A stretch of 12,038 bases of DNA from Caldora sp. SIO3E6. GTDB taxonomy: Bacteria; Cyanobacteriota; Cyanobacteriia; Cyanobacteriales; Coleofasciculaceae. Position 1 is the stretch's first letter, and each line of letters begins with the position of its first letter. The translations under genes and the position numbers were made by a program. Where the stretch lies: contig JAAHHL010000114.1 of assembly GCA_010672185.1 (NCBI GenBank), forward strand, positions 1 to 12,038, read 5' to 3'. The notes under the pieces are model-generated. The model searched no databases. It saw only the letters and a list, made by a program, of their open reading frames with translations, and was not told where the DNA came from. Shown here piece by piece: positions 1-5,267 of this stretch.

Positions 1-1
1 T

Positions 2-829
2 ATCAAGGAAACCGTTCAACCCCACGAAATTTTGCTAGTAGTGGATGCGATGACAGGGCAAGAAGCGGCAAACCTTACCCTCACCTTCCACGAACAAATT
101 GGTATTACTGGAGCAATTCTCACTAAACTAGATGGTGATAGTCGCGGTGGAGCCGCACTCTCCGTTAGGCGAATTTCTGGTCAACCAATCAAATTTGTCG
201 GTGTTGGGGAAAAAGTAGAAGCACTGCAACCCTTTTATCCTGAGCGCATGGCATCCCGGATTCTCGGTATGGGAGATGTTCTCACTCTGGTGGAAAAAGC
301 CCAAGAGGAGATTGACATCGGTGATGCTGAGAAGCTACAGGAGAAAATGCTTACCGCCAAATTTGACTTCAGTGATTTTATGAAGCAAATGCGGCTGTTG
401 AAAAGTATGGGTTCCTTGGGTGGTTTGATGAAGATGATTCCAGGGATGGGTAAACTCTCTGGGGATCAACTCCAACAAGGAGAAACTAAACTCAAGCAAT
501 CGGAAGCGATGATTAGCTCTATGACTCAAGAGGAGCGCCGTAACCCAGATTTGCTAGCGAGTTCCCCCAGTCGTCGCCGTCGCATTGCCAATGGTTCTGG
601 CTATACAGAAAGAGATGTGGGCAATTTAGTAAGCGAGTTTACCAAAATGCGATCGCTTATGCAACAAATGGGTCAAGGGGGAATGGGAATGCCAGGAATG
701 GGAATGCCGGGAATGGGAGGTATGTTCGGTGGTGGTATGGGGGGTAATCGTCCCCAACCCGGTTGGCGCGGTGGTCCTTCTAAGAAGAAGAAAAAGGCTA
801 AGAAGAAGAAAGGATTTGGGCAGCTTTAA
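2..829 (+). CDS. ffh: Signal recognition particle protein Ffh (SRP54), 5' truncated by window edge
   Basis: Ffh is the GTPase subunit of the signal recognition particle. It binds 4.5S RNA and hydrophobic signal sequences on nascent chains and docks with FtsY at the membrane. The visible frame is open from base 2, so the N domain and the start of the G domain lie upstream of the window. Visible G-domain elements are VDAMTGQ, TKLDGD with the guanine-specifying TKxD, RGGAAL and GVGEKVEALQPF. The methionine-rich M domain follows, including MGSLGG-MKMIPGMGKL and the RNA-binding SSPSRRRRIANGSG. The C-terminus is a Met/Gly tail in which GMGMP repeats, encoded by a 15-bp tandem repeat at 680-717, and it ends in a lysine-rich stretch. 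The TTG at 32 is only an internal codon. The identification is secure. Confidence 0.97.
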   Translation: MKETVQPHEILLVVDAMTGQEAANLTLTFHEQIGITGAILTKLDGDSRGGAALSVRRISGQPIKFVGVGEKVEALQPFYPERMASRILGMGDVLTLVEKAQEEIDIGDAEKLQEKMLTAKFDFSDFMKQMRLLKSMGSLGGLMKMIPGMGKLSGDQLQQGETKLKQSEAMISSMTQEERRNPDLLASSPSRRRRIANGSGYTERDVGNLVSEFTKMRSLMQQMGQGGMGMPGMGMPGMGGMFGGGMGGNRPQPGWRGGPSKKKKKAKKKKGFGQL

Positions 830-831
830 TT

Positions 832-863
832 GTAGGTTGGGTTAAACAAAGTGAAACCCAACA
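832..863. repeat. Palindromic intergenic repeat (GTTGGGTT type)
   Basis: GTTGGGTT (836-843) and AACCCAAC (855-862) form an 8-bp perfect stem around an 11-nt loop, preceded by TGTAG. Repeats of the form GTAGGTTGGGTT...AACCCAACA are, from general knowledge, very common between cyanobacterial genes. It begins three bases after the ffh stop, so it may also act in 3' end formation. Confidence 0.75.
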
Positions 864-873
864 TTAGCACAAA

Positions 874-909
874 CATCTTGCTCGCATTTGACATCTAGCG
901 AGCAAGATG
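874..909. terminator. 12-bp perfect hairpin between convergent ffh and lectin remnant
   Basis: CATCTTGCTCGC (874-885) pairs perfectly with GCGAGCAAGATG (898-909) across a 12-nt loop. It has no T-run, so it is better described as a palindromic repeat that could act as a bidirectional terminator or transcript-stabilising hairpin. It lies 7 bp beyond the stop codon of the minus-strand lectin-like ORF. The adjoining ATCGCACTACG looks like the edge of the same repeat family and contains that ORF's stop. Confidence 0.6.
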
Positions 910-915
910 ATCGCA

Positions 916-1158
916 CTACGTGTCATAAATAACTAAATTTCCATCGTTTTGAAAAGTTAACAGATAGTTGTTGCATGTTCTCCAAGTTGTTCCTCTCGGA
1001 AATTCTTTATTTCTATTCCCAGCCCGAATTTCGATATTCCTGCATACGTTCCCTTGTGCTACCTGTTGAGCTGTGGAATTAGAACTAGCTGGAGTTGGAG
1101 CGGGGATTACAAACAATAGAGGAAACACAAAGATAAATTTTTTCAGGAAGCTTATCAT
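916..1158 (-). pseudogene. Small secreted bulb-type (mannose-binding) lectin-like protein, C-terminally truncated
   Basis: The 80-residue frame starts with MISFLKKFIFVFPLLFVIP, a basic-then-hydrophobic signal peptide with likely cleavage near residues 20-26, so export is predicted. The C-terminus reads FQNDGNLVIYDT. This matches the QxDxNxVxY mannose-binding motif of bulb-type (B_lectin) domains. Such domains normally have about 110 residues with several copies of the motif, but this frame ends three residues after the first copy. Its TAG stop (916-918) sits in the edge of the palindromic repeat at 874-909, and no further lectin-like coding is visible beyond. I read this as a gene that lost its 3' part when the repeat arrived, although a short functional product cannot be excluded. 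No clear ribosome binding site precedes the ATG. Lectin assignment is moderate; truncation is inferred. Confidence 0.6.
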
Positions 1159-1225
1159 AGCTCTTAAATTAGTACTTGCTCCGAATTATCTTGTCCGTTA
1201 GAGTTTGATCGTATAAAATGTTACA

Positions 1226-1258
1226 TGTCAACCTGTTACAGGTTAAATCTAGATCTAG
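1226..1258. promoter_or_regulatory. Palindromes and a TTGACA box upstream of the lectin-like gene
   Basis: About 70-100 bp upstream of the minus-strand ATG at 1158 there is a consensus-like TTGACA on the minus strand (1226-1231). Two dyads overlap or flank it: AACCTG-TTA-CAGGTT (1230-1244) and CTAGATCTAG (1249-1258). No good -10 hexamer lies 16-18 bp downstream of the TTGACA, so the promoter call is weak. The dyads are real in the sequence and could be operator-like. Confidence 0.3.
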
Positions 1259-1386
1259 CTTAAATCTTCAAAAGTCAATTTCAGAAAGCGCTCCAGAATT
1301 TGTAGCAAAAGTCTTGACTTAAAAAAAAAGTAATTTATTATACTTCATGGGGGTGTTTTCAATCCCATTACCGAATTGCTATAGTA

Positions 1387-1512
1387 ACTAGTGCAGCGGG
1401 CGTGGAAATAACTGAGCAGCTAAAATCTCCTTGTCCTCCTTGTCCTCCTTGTCCTCCTTGTCTCCCTTGTCTCTTTTGAGGTGCTCAAGGACTTCTGCCT
1501 AGCTGCACTAGT
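1387..1512. repeat. 126-bp element with 11-bp perfect terminal inverted repeats
   Basis: ACTAGTGCAGC (1387-1397) is perfectly inverted as GCTGCACTAGT (1502-1512). The sequence inside holds the 9-bp tandem array at 1428-1472 and no coding potential. Just outside the right end, CAGCGCAGCGGAAATAAC (1517-1534) resembles CAGCGGGCGTGGAAATAAC inside the left end. Two related repeat modules therefore seem to lie next to each other. The size and ends suit a small non-autonomous palindromic element. The whole gap 1159-1626 otherwise shows only short dyads and an A-run (1321-1329), and I see no gene in it. Confidence 0.5.
1428..1472. repeat. 9-bp tandem repeat, five units (TCCTTGTCC)
   Basis: Units are TCCTTGTCC at 1428-1436, 1437-1445 and 1446-1454, then the variants TCCTTGTCT (1455-1463) and CCCTTGTCT (1464-1472). 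Three identical units followed by two diverged ones suggest expansion by replication slippage. It lies between genes and is not in a credible reading frame. Confidence 0.85.
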
Positions 1513-1545
1513 ACAGCGCAGCGGAAATAACCCAAAGTGTGAAAA

Positions 1546-1560
1546 AAGGTTAAAAACCTT
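1546..1560. repeat. Short dyad AAGGTT-AAA-AACCTT
   Basis: Six-base arms around a 3-nt loop, about 65 bp upstream of the MNT antitoxin ATG. It is a possible operator for the toxin-antitoxin operon, but it could equally be chance in AT-rich DNA. Confidence 0.25.
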
Positions 1561-1581
1561 ACTGTATAAGCTTTATTCCCT

Positions 1582-1595
1582 TCTGCCTCCTGCCT
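1582..1595. repeat. Heptad repeat trace (TCTGCCT/CCTGCCT)
   Basis: Two adjacent near-identical heptads, TCTGCCT and CCTGCCT, lie just upstream of the HIP1 octamer at 1606-1613 and the MNT start. They look like a minimal short tandemly repeated repetitive sequence of the kind known in filamentous cyanobacteria. Confidence 0.35.
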
Positions 1596-1626
1596 TCTTG
1601 CGCTAGCGATCGCGCTTTAATAAATA

Positions 1627-1965
1627 ATGCCTAATGTTCAACTTAGTTCCAGACTACAAAAGCGACTCACAATTACCTCAGAACAACTAGTCAAATTTTG
1701 CCAGCGGTGGCAGGTAGCTGAACTTGCCTTGTTTGGTTCTGTGTTACGGGACGACTTTAAAGCTGAGAGTGATATTGATATTCTTGTCTCTTACCAACCT
1801 ACTGCCAAACGAGGACTCTGGGAAAAAATCAGTATGAAAGAAGAACTCTCATCTTTACTGAAGCGTGAAGTCGATTTAGTCAGCAAAAAGGCGATTGAAC
1901 GAAGCCAGAACTGGATTCGGCGTAGAAATATTCTAGATTCGGCTGAGGTTATTTATGTCGCGTAA
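1627..1965 (+). CDS. MNT-family nucleotidyltransferase antitoxin (HEPT/MNT system), apparently intact
   Basis: This is a minimal nucleotidyltransferase of 112 residues, the antitoxin half of HEPT/MNT toxin-antitoxin modules. In studied modules the MNT protein transfers AMP from ATP onto a tyrosine of the HEPT toxin and so neutralises it. The fold signature GS-x10-DxD is exact: Gly37-Ser38, then Asp49-Ile-Asp51 in LFGSVLRDDFKAESDIDILV. A third acidic residue, Asp83, sits in REVDLV. The C-terminus (RRRNILDSAEVIYVA) has the usual family ending, so the length is normal. The ATG at 1627 has no clear Shine-Dalgarno, and a HIP1 site lies just upstream. Its last 11 bases overlap the start of the HEPT reading frame (1955), as in intact operons. 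That toxin is destroyed, which leaves this an orphan antitoxin. Confidence 0.88.
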   Translation: MPNVQLSSRLQKRLTITSEQLVKFCQRWQVAELALFGSVLRDDFKAESDIDILVSYQPTAKRGLWEKISMKEELSSLLKREVDLVSKKAIERSQNWIRRRNILDSAEVIYVA

Positions 1966-2002
1966 TCAAGAAGCTTTAGTCGATAATCCCGGAAGGGCGT
2001 AG
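1955..2002 (+). pseudogene. HEPT (DUF86-like) toxin remnant, cut off after about 10 codons
   Basis: The ATG at 1955 overlaps the end of the MNT gene by 11 bp and opens a frame reading MSRNQEALVDNPGRA, then TAG. MSRNxEALVD is the typical beginning of HEPT-domain toxins, where the helix normally continues for about 100-140 residues. After the tenth codon the sequence becomes the palindromic element at 1980-2077, and the stop codon lies in its GGGCGTAGC arm. The active-site RxxxxxHxY region is absent. I found no continuation of the toxin on the far side of the element up to hemJ. The toxin identity rests on gene order, overlap and only ten residues, so it is inferred. Confidence 0.6.
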
Positions 2003-2077
2003 CATTGGCGGAACAAAACTTTGTTTTTATGGGCAATATGCCAGCGCCAATGCTACGCCCCTACAGACAATTATCGA
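1980..2077. mobile_element. 98-bp palindromic (MITE-like) repeat element in the HEPT gene
   Basis: The outer ends TCGATAAT (1980-1987) and ATTATCGA (2070-2077) are inverted copies. Inside them GGGCGTAGCATTGGCG (1995-2010) pairs perfectly over 16 bp with CGCCAATGCTACGCCC (2045-2060). The 34-nt centre contains two minor dyads, ACAAA-ac-TTTGT and GGCA-ATA-TGCC. There is no coding capacity and no clear direct target duplication. The GGGGCGTAGCATTGG core is a common cyanobacterial intergenic repeat type. Confidence 0.7.
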
Positions 2078-2127
2078 ATGGGTGCAAGAAGTCTCATAGC
2101 TTAAGTTGACACCAATGAACATCGGGG

Positions 2128-2139
2128 CAACAATTGTTG
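2128..2139. repeat. 12-bp perfect palindrome CAACAATTGTTG
   Basis: A self-complementary dodecamer lies between the two GCTACGCCC-type repeats in the gap 2003-2219. No gene is recognisable around it. It could be a protein-binding site or residual repeat structure. Confidence 0.35.
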
Positions 2140-2164
2140 AATTCTCGACAAAACTTATTCTGTC

Positions 2165-2190
2165 CCAATGCTACGCCCTCCGATTATCGG
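2165..2190. repeat. Second copy of the right arm of the palindromic element
   Basis: CCAATGCTACGCCC (2165-2178) is identical to 2047-2060 and is followed at a short distance by ATTATCG (2183-2189), as in the complete element's right end. It is a solo right arm about 60 bp before the hemJ stop. It could pair with the left arm at 1995-2010 as an alternative partner. Confidence 0.6.
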
Positions 2191-2219
2191 TCAAACCCAA
2201 GCGATCGCTCTTCTTTCCC

Positions 2220-2819
2220 TCAAGCAGATAACTGTCCCGTCAGATCTTGCTCAGCTTGAGCTTCTGCCGCTAGGCGTCTTTCTTTGTCCAGCCTACGTTT
2301 TTTAGCATAAAGCTGAATTGATGCTGCCATCACAATAATCAGACCGAAAACTAACCAGGCACTGATATCTGTGGGAAAACTATTCTTAAATACTGCCAGC
2401 ATTACAATGACTAATAGCAGTATAGTAGGTGCTTCATTGAGAGCGCGGAACTTTTGACCACTCCATTGACACTCTCCTGCCTCTAATTGTCGCATCAGCC
2501 GACCGCAGTAAAAATGATAAGCCAGTAAAGCTACGACGAAAGCTAGTTTAATATGCATCCAGCCAGATTTTAACACTTCTGGTTCAGTGGTCAGTAGACC
2601 AATCGCCATTGCCACCGTCACTACCATTCCTGGCATGGTAATGATGTGATAAAGACGTTTTTCCATTATTTGATACTGATTTTTCAAAATTGTTTGAGCC
2701 GGTTCTGGCTCTTGGGAAGCTTCTGCGTGATAGACAAAAAGACGCACCAGGTAAAACAACCCAGCAAACCAAACAACAACGCCAATTAGGTGAAAGGCTT
2801 TAAACCAGAAATAAGCCAT
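2220..2819 (-). CDS. hemJ: Protoporphyrinogen IX oxidase, HemJ type
   Basis: HemJ oxidises protoporphyrinogen IX to protoporphyrin IX in the cytoplasmic or thylakoid membrane. It is the form used by most cyanobacteria for haem and chlorophyll synthesis. The 199-residue protein has four to five hydrophobic helices, roughly residues 9-29, 61-77, 86-104, 131-146 and 152-172. It carries the family pattern: His10 in FKAFHLIGVVVWFAGLFYL, MEKRLYHIITMPGM, GWMHIKL with His89 and Lys91, YHFYCGRLMR and FRALNEAPTILL. The His and Lys positions are those linked to haem b binding in studied HemJ. The charged Ala/Lys/Glu tail after residue 172 is a cytoplasmic extension. A good ribosome site, AGAGGA, precedes the ATG by 8 nt (plus-strand 2828-2833). 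The gene is divergent from the glycosyltransferase at 2942. Confidence 0.93.
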   Translation of the reverse strand: MAYFWFKAFHLIGVVVWFAGLFYLVRLFVYHAEASQEPEPAQTILKNQYQIMEKRLYHIITMPGMVVTVAMAIGLLTTEPEVLKSGWMHIKLAFVVALLAYHFYCGRLMRQLEAGECQWSGQKFRALNEAPTILLLVIVMLAVFKNSFPTDISAWLVFGLIIVMAASIQLYAKKRRLDKERRLAAEAQAEQDLTGQLSA

Positions 2820-2941
2820 GAAGTATTTCCTCTAGGTGATAATTTGAGTAGGATAGGCATTTTTGATCCTACTGGTTTTGTGTGGCAACTTTCTAGCTAC
2901 GGAACAAATTTATACAAAATTGAACAGAGTAGATTTTTTTT

Positions 2942-4228
2942 ATGACTCATTTTGGTATTATCTGTCCTGCTGCTGCTGGTCATCTTAACCCAATGACAAC
3001 TTTAGGTTACGAACTGAAACAGCGTGGTCATCGTGTCACTGTAGTGGGCATAGAAGATGCTCGACTGAAGACGGTAGCAGCCGGATTAGAATTTCAGGTA
3101 ATCGGTGAGTCCGATTTTCCTCAAGGAGCAACAAAAGATTTATATACCCAACTGGGTAAGCTGAGGGGATTTGAGGCATTTCAATATACGCTCAAGTGGA
3201 TTACCAATGAAGCACAAACGTGTTTTAGGGATGCTCCGGAAGTCTTGCAAATGCTAGGGATAGAAGCACTATTAGTAGATCAAGCTTCTCCAGCAGGAGG
3301 AAATGTAGCCGAATATCTAGATATTCCTTTTGTAAGTGTATGCAGTGCCATAATGTTCAATCAGGAAATCAGTGTTCCTCCCTTTAATACTCCTTGGAAT
3401 TATAATCCTTCATGGTGGGGACTTCTACGCAACCGACTGGCTTATGCAATGCTGACTCGTATTGGGAAATCTATGAGAGAATTAATCAATTCCTATCGTC
3501 AGGAATGGAACTTATCTGTGAGAAATAACATCGATGATAACTATTCCCAACTTGCTCAACTAAGTCAACAGCCTGCCGAGTTTGAATTTCCCCGAAAAGA
3601 ATTACCATCGATTTTTCATTTCACTGGTCCCTATAGTAATCCCATCAGTCGAGAACCTGCACTTTTCCCTTACGACAAGTTAACTGGACAACCACTGATT
3701 TATGCCTCTCTGGGGACTTTACAAAATCGACTGCTATGGATTTTTCAAATGATTGCTGAAGCTTGTGTAGGTTTAGATACTCAATTAGTCATTGCTTTAG
3801 GTGGTGGCGCTGCTCCAGAATCATTGCCAGAATTTCTGGGAAATACCTTAGTTGTTGGTTATGCACCGCAATTAGAACTACTACAACAAGCAACCCTTAC
3901 CATTACTCATGCAGGAATGAATACTACCCTAGAATCTTTGAGTAATGGAGTGCCCATGGTCGCTATTCCCATTACCAATGATCAGCCAGCAGTAGCAGCG
4001 AGGATAGCTTGGACAGGTACAGGAGAGGTTGTACCTCTCAAAGGTTTAAGTGTTCCTAGGCTTCGAGGTGTAATTGAGCAGGTACTGAAAGAAGATTCCT
4101 ACAAAAAGAATGCTTTGAGGCTACAAGAGGCGATTCGTAGAGCTGGAGGAGTGAAGCGAGCAGCTGATATTATTGAGCAGGTGGTTGCTACAGGGAAACC
4201 AGTTACTTCTCTCACCACTATCAAGTAA
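2942..4228 (+). CDS. GT1-family (MGT/UGT-like) glycosyltransferase
   Basis: This GT-B-fold enzyme would transfer a sugar from a nucleotide donor to a small lipophilic or natural-product acceptor. The N-terminal domain opens with GIICPAAAGHLNPMTTLGYEL; His14 in GHLNP corresponds to the usual catalytic base. The C-terminal donor-binding domain has IYASLGTLQNR (about 254-264), VVGYAPQLELLQ and the signature THAGMNTTLESLSNGVPM (about 322-339). It is followed by PITNDQPA with Asp347-Gln348, which normally contact the donor sugar. At 428 residues it is full length for the family. The closest broad relatives would be YjiC/macrolide and carotenoid (CrtX-like) glycosyltransferases; donor and acceptor cannot be read from sequence. 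No clear Shine-Dalgarno precedes the ATG. The FkbM gene follows 27 bp later, suggesting one transcript. The last codons recur as a remnant at 5125-5178. Confidence 0.9.
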   Translation: MTHFGIICPAAAGHLNPMTTLGYELKQRGHRVTVVGIEDARLKTVAAGLEFQVIGESDFPQGATKDLYTQLGKLRGFEAFQYTLKWITNEAQTCFRDAPEVLQMLGIEALLVDQASPAGGNVAEYLDIPFVSVCSAIMFNQEISVPPFNTPWNYNPSWWGLLRNRLAYAMLTRIGKSMRELINSYRQEWNLSVRNNIDDNYSQLAQLSQQPAEFEFPRKELPSIFHFTGPYSNPISREPALFPYDKLTGQPLIYASLGTLQNRLLWIFQMIAEACVGLDTQLVIALGGGAAPESLPEFLGNTLVVGYAPQLELLQQATLTITHAGMNTTLESLSNGVPMVAIPITNDQPAVAARIAWTGTGEVVPLKGLSVPRLRGVIEQVLKEDSYKKNALRLQEAIRRAGGVKRAADIIEQVVATGKPVTSLTTIK

Positions 4229-4255
4229 AACTTATTAGCCAATAGTTCTATCCTT

Positions 4256-5080
4256 ATGCCAATTACAATGCCAGAAGTTCAGCTTCCCAATGGAATGCAA
4301 ATATTTTGTTTACAGGAAGAAGAAGTACCCGTTCTCTACGAACAGATTCAAGATTACATTAAATATGGTATCGAACTACATCAAGACGATACGGTATTTG
4401 ATGTAGGAGCTAACATTGGTTTGTTTGCCTTATGGGCATATCAAAAATGTCAGACAAATGTTAATATTTATGCTTTTGAACCTATCCCCACCATTTTTAA
4501 TGTACTACAGGCTAACGCTCAACGCTTTGATGCAGAGAAAATTAAAGTCTTTCCCTGTGGACTTTTTCAGGAATCTAAAAGTGTAACCTTCGCTTATCAT
4601 CCCAATGCCACCATGTTATCTACTGCATATACAGAAGAGTTATCGGAGTTACAACAGCAACTGCAAGGGGCGATTATTCGCAATATTAAATATGCACCTA
4701 AATCCTTTCGTTGGCTACGTTGGTGCCCATCCTTCCTGCGTTCACTGCTCATCACCAATCAATTACAAAGAGCTTTTCAAATCGAGCCAGTTACTTGCCA
4801 ATTAAGAACTGTCTCAGAGATTATACGGGAACACAAGATTGAACAAATTGATTTGCTGAAGATAGATGTAGAGAAAAGTGAGTTGGATGTACTTTTAGGC
4901 ATCGAAGCTCAGGATTGGCAAAAGCTAAAACAAATTGTTGTTGAAGTTCACAATATCGAGGATCGACTGCAAAAAATTACGACTTTACTCAAAGAACACG
5001 GTTTCAGTGAAATTAAACTTGAACAGGAAGCGATTCTCAATGGTTCTAATCTTTTCAATCTGTATGCTTGGCGACGATAA
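4256..5080 (+). CDS. FkbM-family SAM-dependent methyltransferase
   Basis: This class I methyltransferase of 274 residues probably O-methylates a sugar hydroxyl or polyketide-type acceptor, by analogy with FkbM. The SAM-binding loop is DVGANIGLF (residues 49-57), with a motif II-like YAFEPIP (72-78). The FkbM C-terminal signature is IDLLKIDVEKSELDVLLG (198-214), followed by IVVEVHN. Residues 105-180 form a longer insert that is rich in Gln, Arg and Trp. Two starts are close together: ATG at 4256 and ATG at 4268. Neither has a strong ribosome site, so the first is taken by default. It lies 27 bp after the GT1 gene on the same strand, so the pair likely glycosylates and methylates the same molecule; that functional link is inference. 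Confidence 0.9.
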   Translation: MPITMPEVQLPNGMQIFCLQEEEVPVLYEQIQDYIKYGIELHQDDTVFDVGANIGLFALWAYQKCQTNVNIYAFEPIPTIFNVLQANAQRFDAEKIKVFPCGLFQESKSVTFAYHPNATMLSTAYTEELSELQQQLQGAIIRNIKYAPKSFRWLRWCPSFLRSLLITNQLQRAFQIEPVTCQLRTVSEIIREHKIEQIDLLKIDVEKSELDVLLGIEAQDWQKLKQIVVEVHNIEDRLQKITTLLKEHGFSEIKLEQEAILNGSNLFNLYAWRR

Positions 5081-5124
5081 GACTCAAGTTATTTAGTGTA
5101 CCGCATTATAGCGGAAACCGCTGT

Positions 5125-5178
5125 ATTATTGAGCAGGTTGTTGTTACAGGAAAACCGGTTTCGTCTTTCAAAACTTAG
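5125..5178 (+). pseudogene. 3' tail remnant of a second GT1 glycosyltransferase gene
   Basis: This stretch encodes IIEQVVVTGKPVSSFKT and then TAG. It matches the C-terminus of the upstream GT1 protein, IIEQVVATGKPVTSLTTIK. Over the 14 codons from ATT ATT to TCT, 36 of 42 bases and 12 of 14 residues are identical. Just before it the frame is lost (GCTGT-ATTATT here versus GCTGATATTATT in the intact gene), and I see no convincing upstream homology. A paralogous glycosyltransferase gene once ended here, or a 3' fragment was duplicated behind the methyltransferase gene. Substitutions are partly synonymous, suggesting separate divergence under selection before loss. Confidence 0.7.
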
Positions 5179-5189
5179 TGCGCTAAGTT
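5172..5189. repeat. 7-bp hairpin AACTTAG-TGCG-CTAAGTT
   Basis: Perfect 7-bp arms around a 4-nt loop, overlapping the TAG stop of the glycosyltransferase remnant. It may have served as that gene's 3' end hairpin, but there is no T-run. Confidence 0.4.
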
Positions 5190-5208
5190 CGCGGTTTGAG
5201 CTACTGGC

Positions 5209-5227
5209 GGGCGCAAGCATTGCGCCC
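5209..5227. terminator. GC-rich hairpin between convergent FkbM and guaA genes
   Basis: GGGCGCAA (5209-5216) pairs perfectly with TTGCGCCC (5220-5227) around a GCA loop. It lies 41 bp beyond the guaA stop on the other strand and about 130 bp after the FkbM stop. The core GGGCGCAAGCATTGCGCCC is of the palindromic repeat type frequent in cyanobacteria. It could stop transcription in either direction, though no oligo-T tract follows. Confidence 0.5.
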
Positions 5228-5267
5228 CTATATCATGAATATTATCCCAATGTAGCCGGAATTGATA

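Noticed and set aside
1314..1344. Possible promoter TTGACT-N19-TATACT
   Set aside because: The spacing is 19 bp, it borders a long A-run, and the nearest gene start is almost 300 bp downstream beyond repeats; too weak to annotate.
1428..1472. Tandem repeats considered as a CRISPR array (also 11123-11213)
   Set aside because: The units are 7-9 bp without spacers and no cas genes are present; they are simple tandem repeats.
2820..2941. Promoter with TTTATAC before the GT1 gene
   Set aside because: A TATAC-like hexamer is present near 2910, but no matching -35 at usable spacing could be identified.
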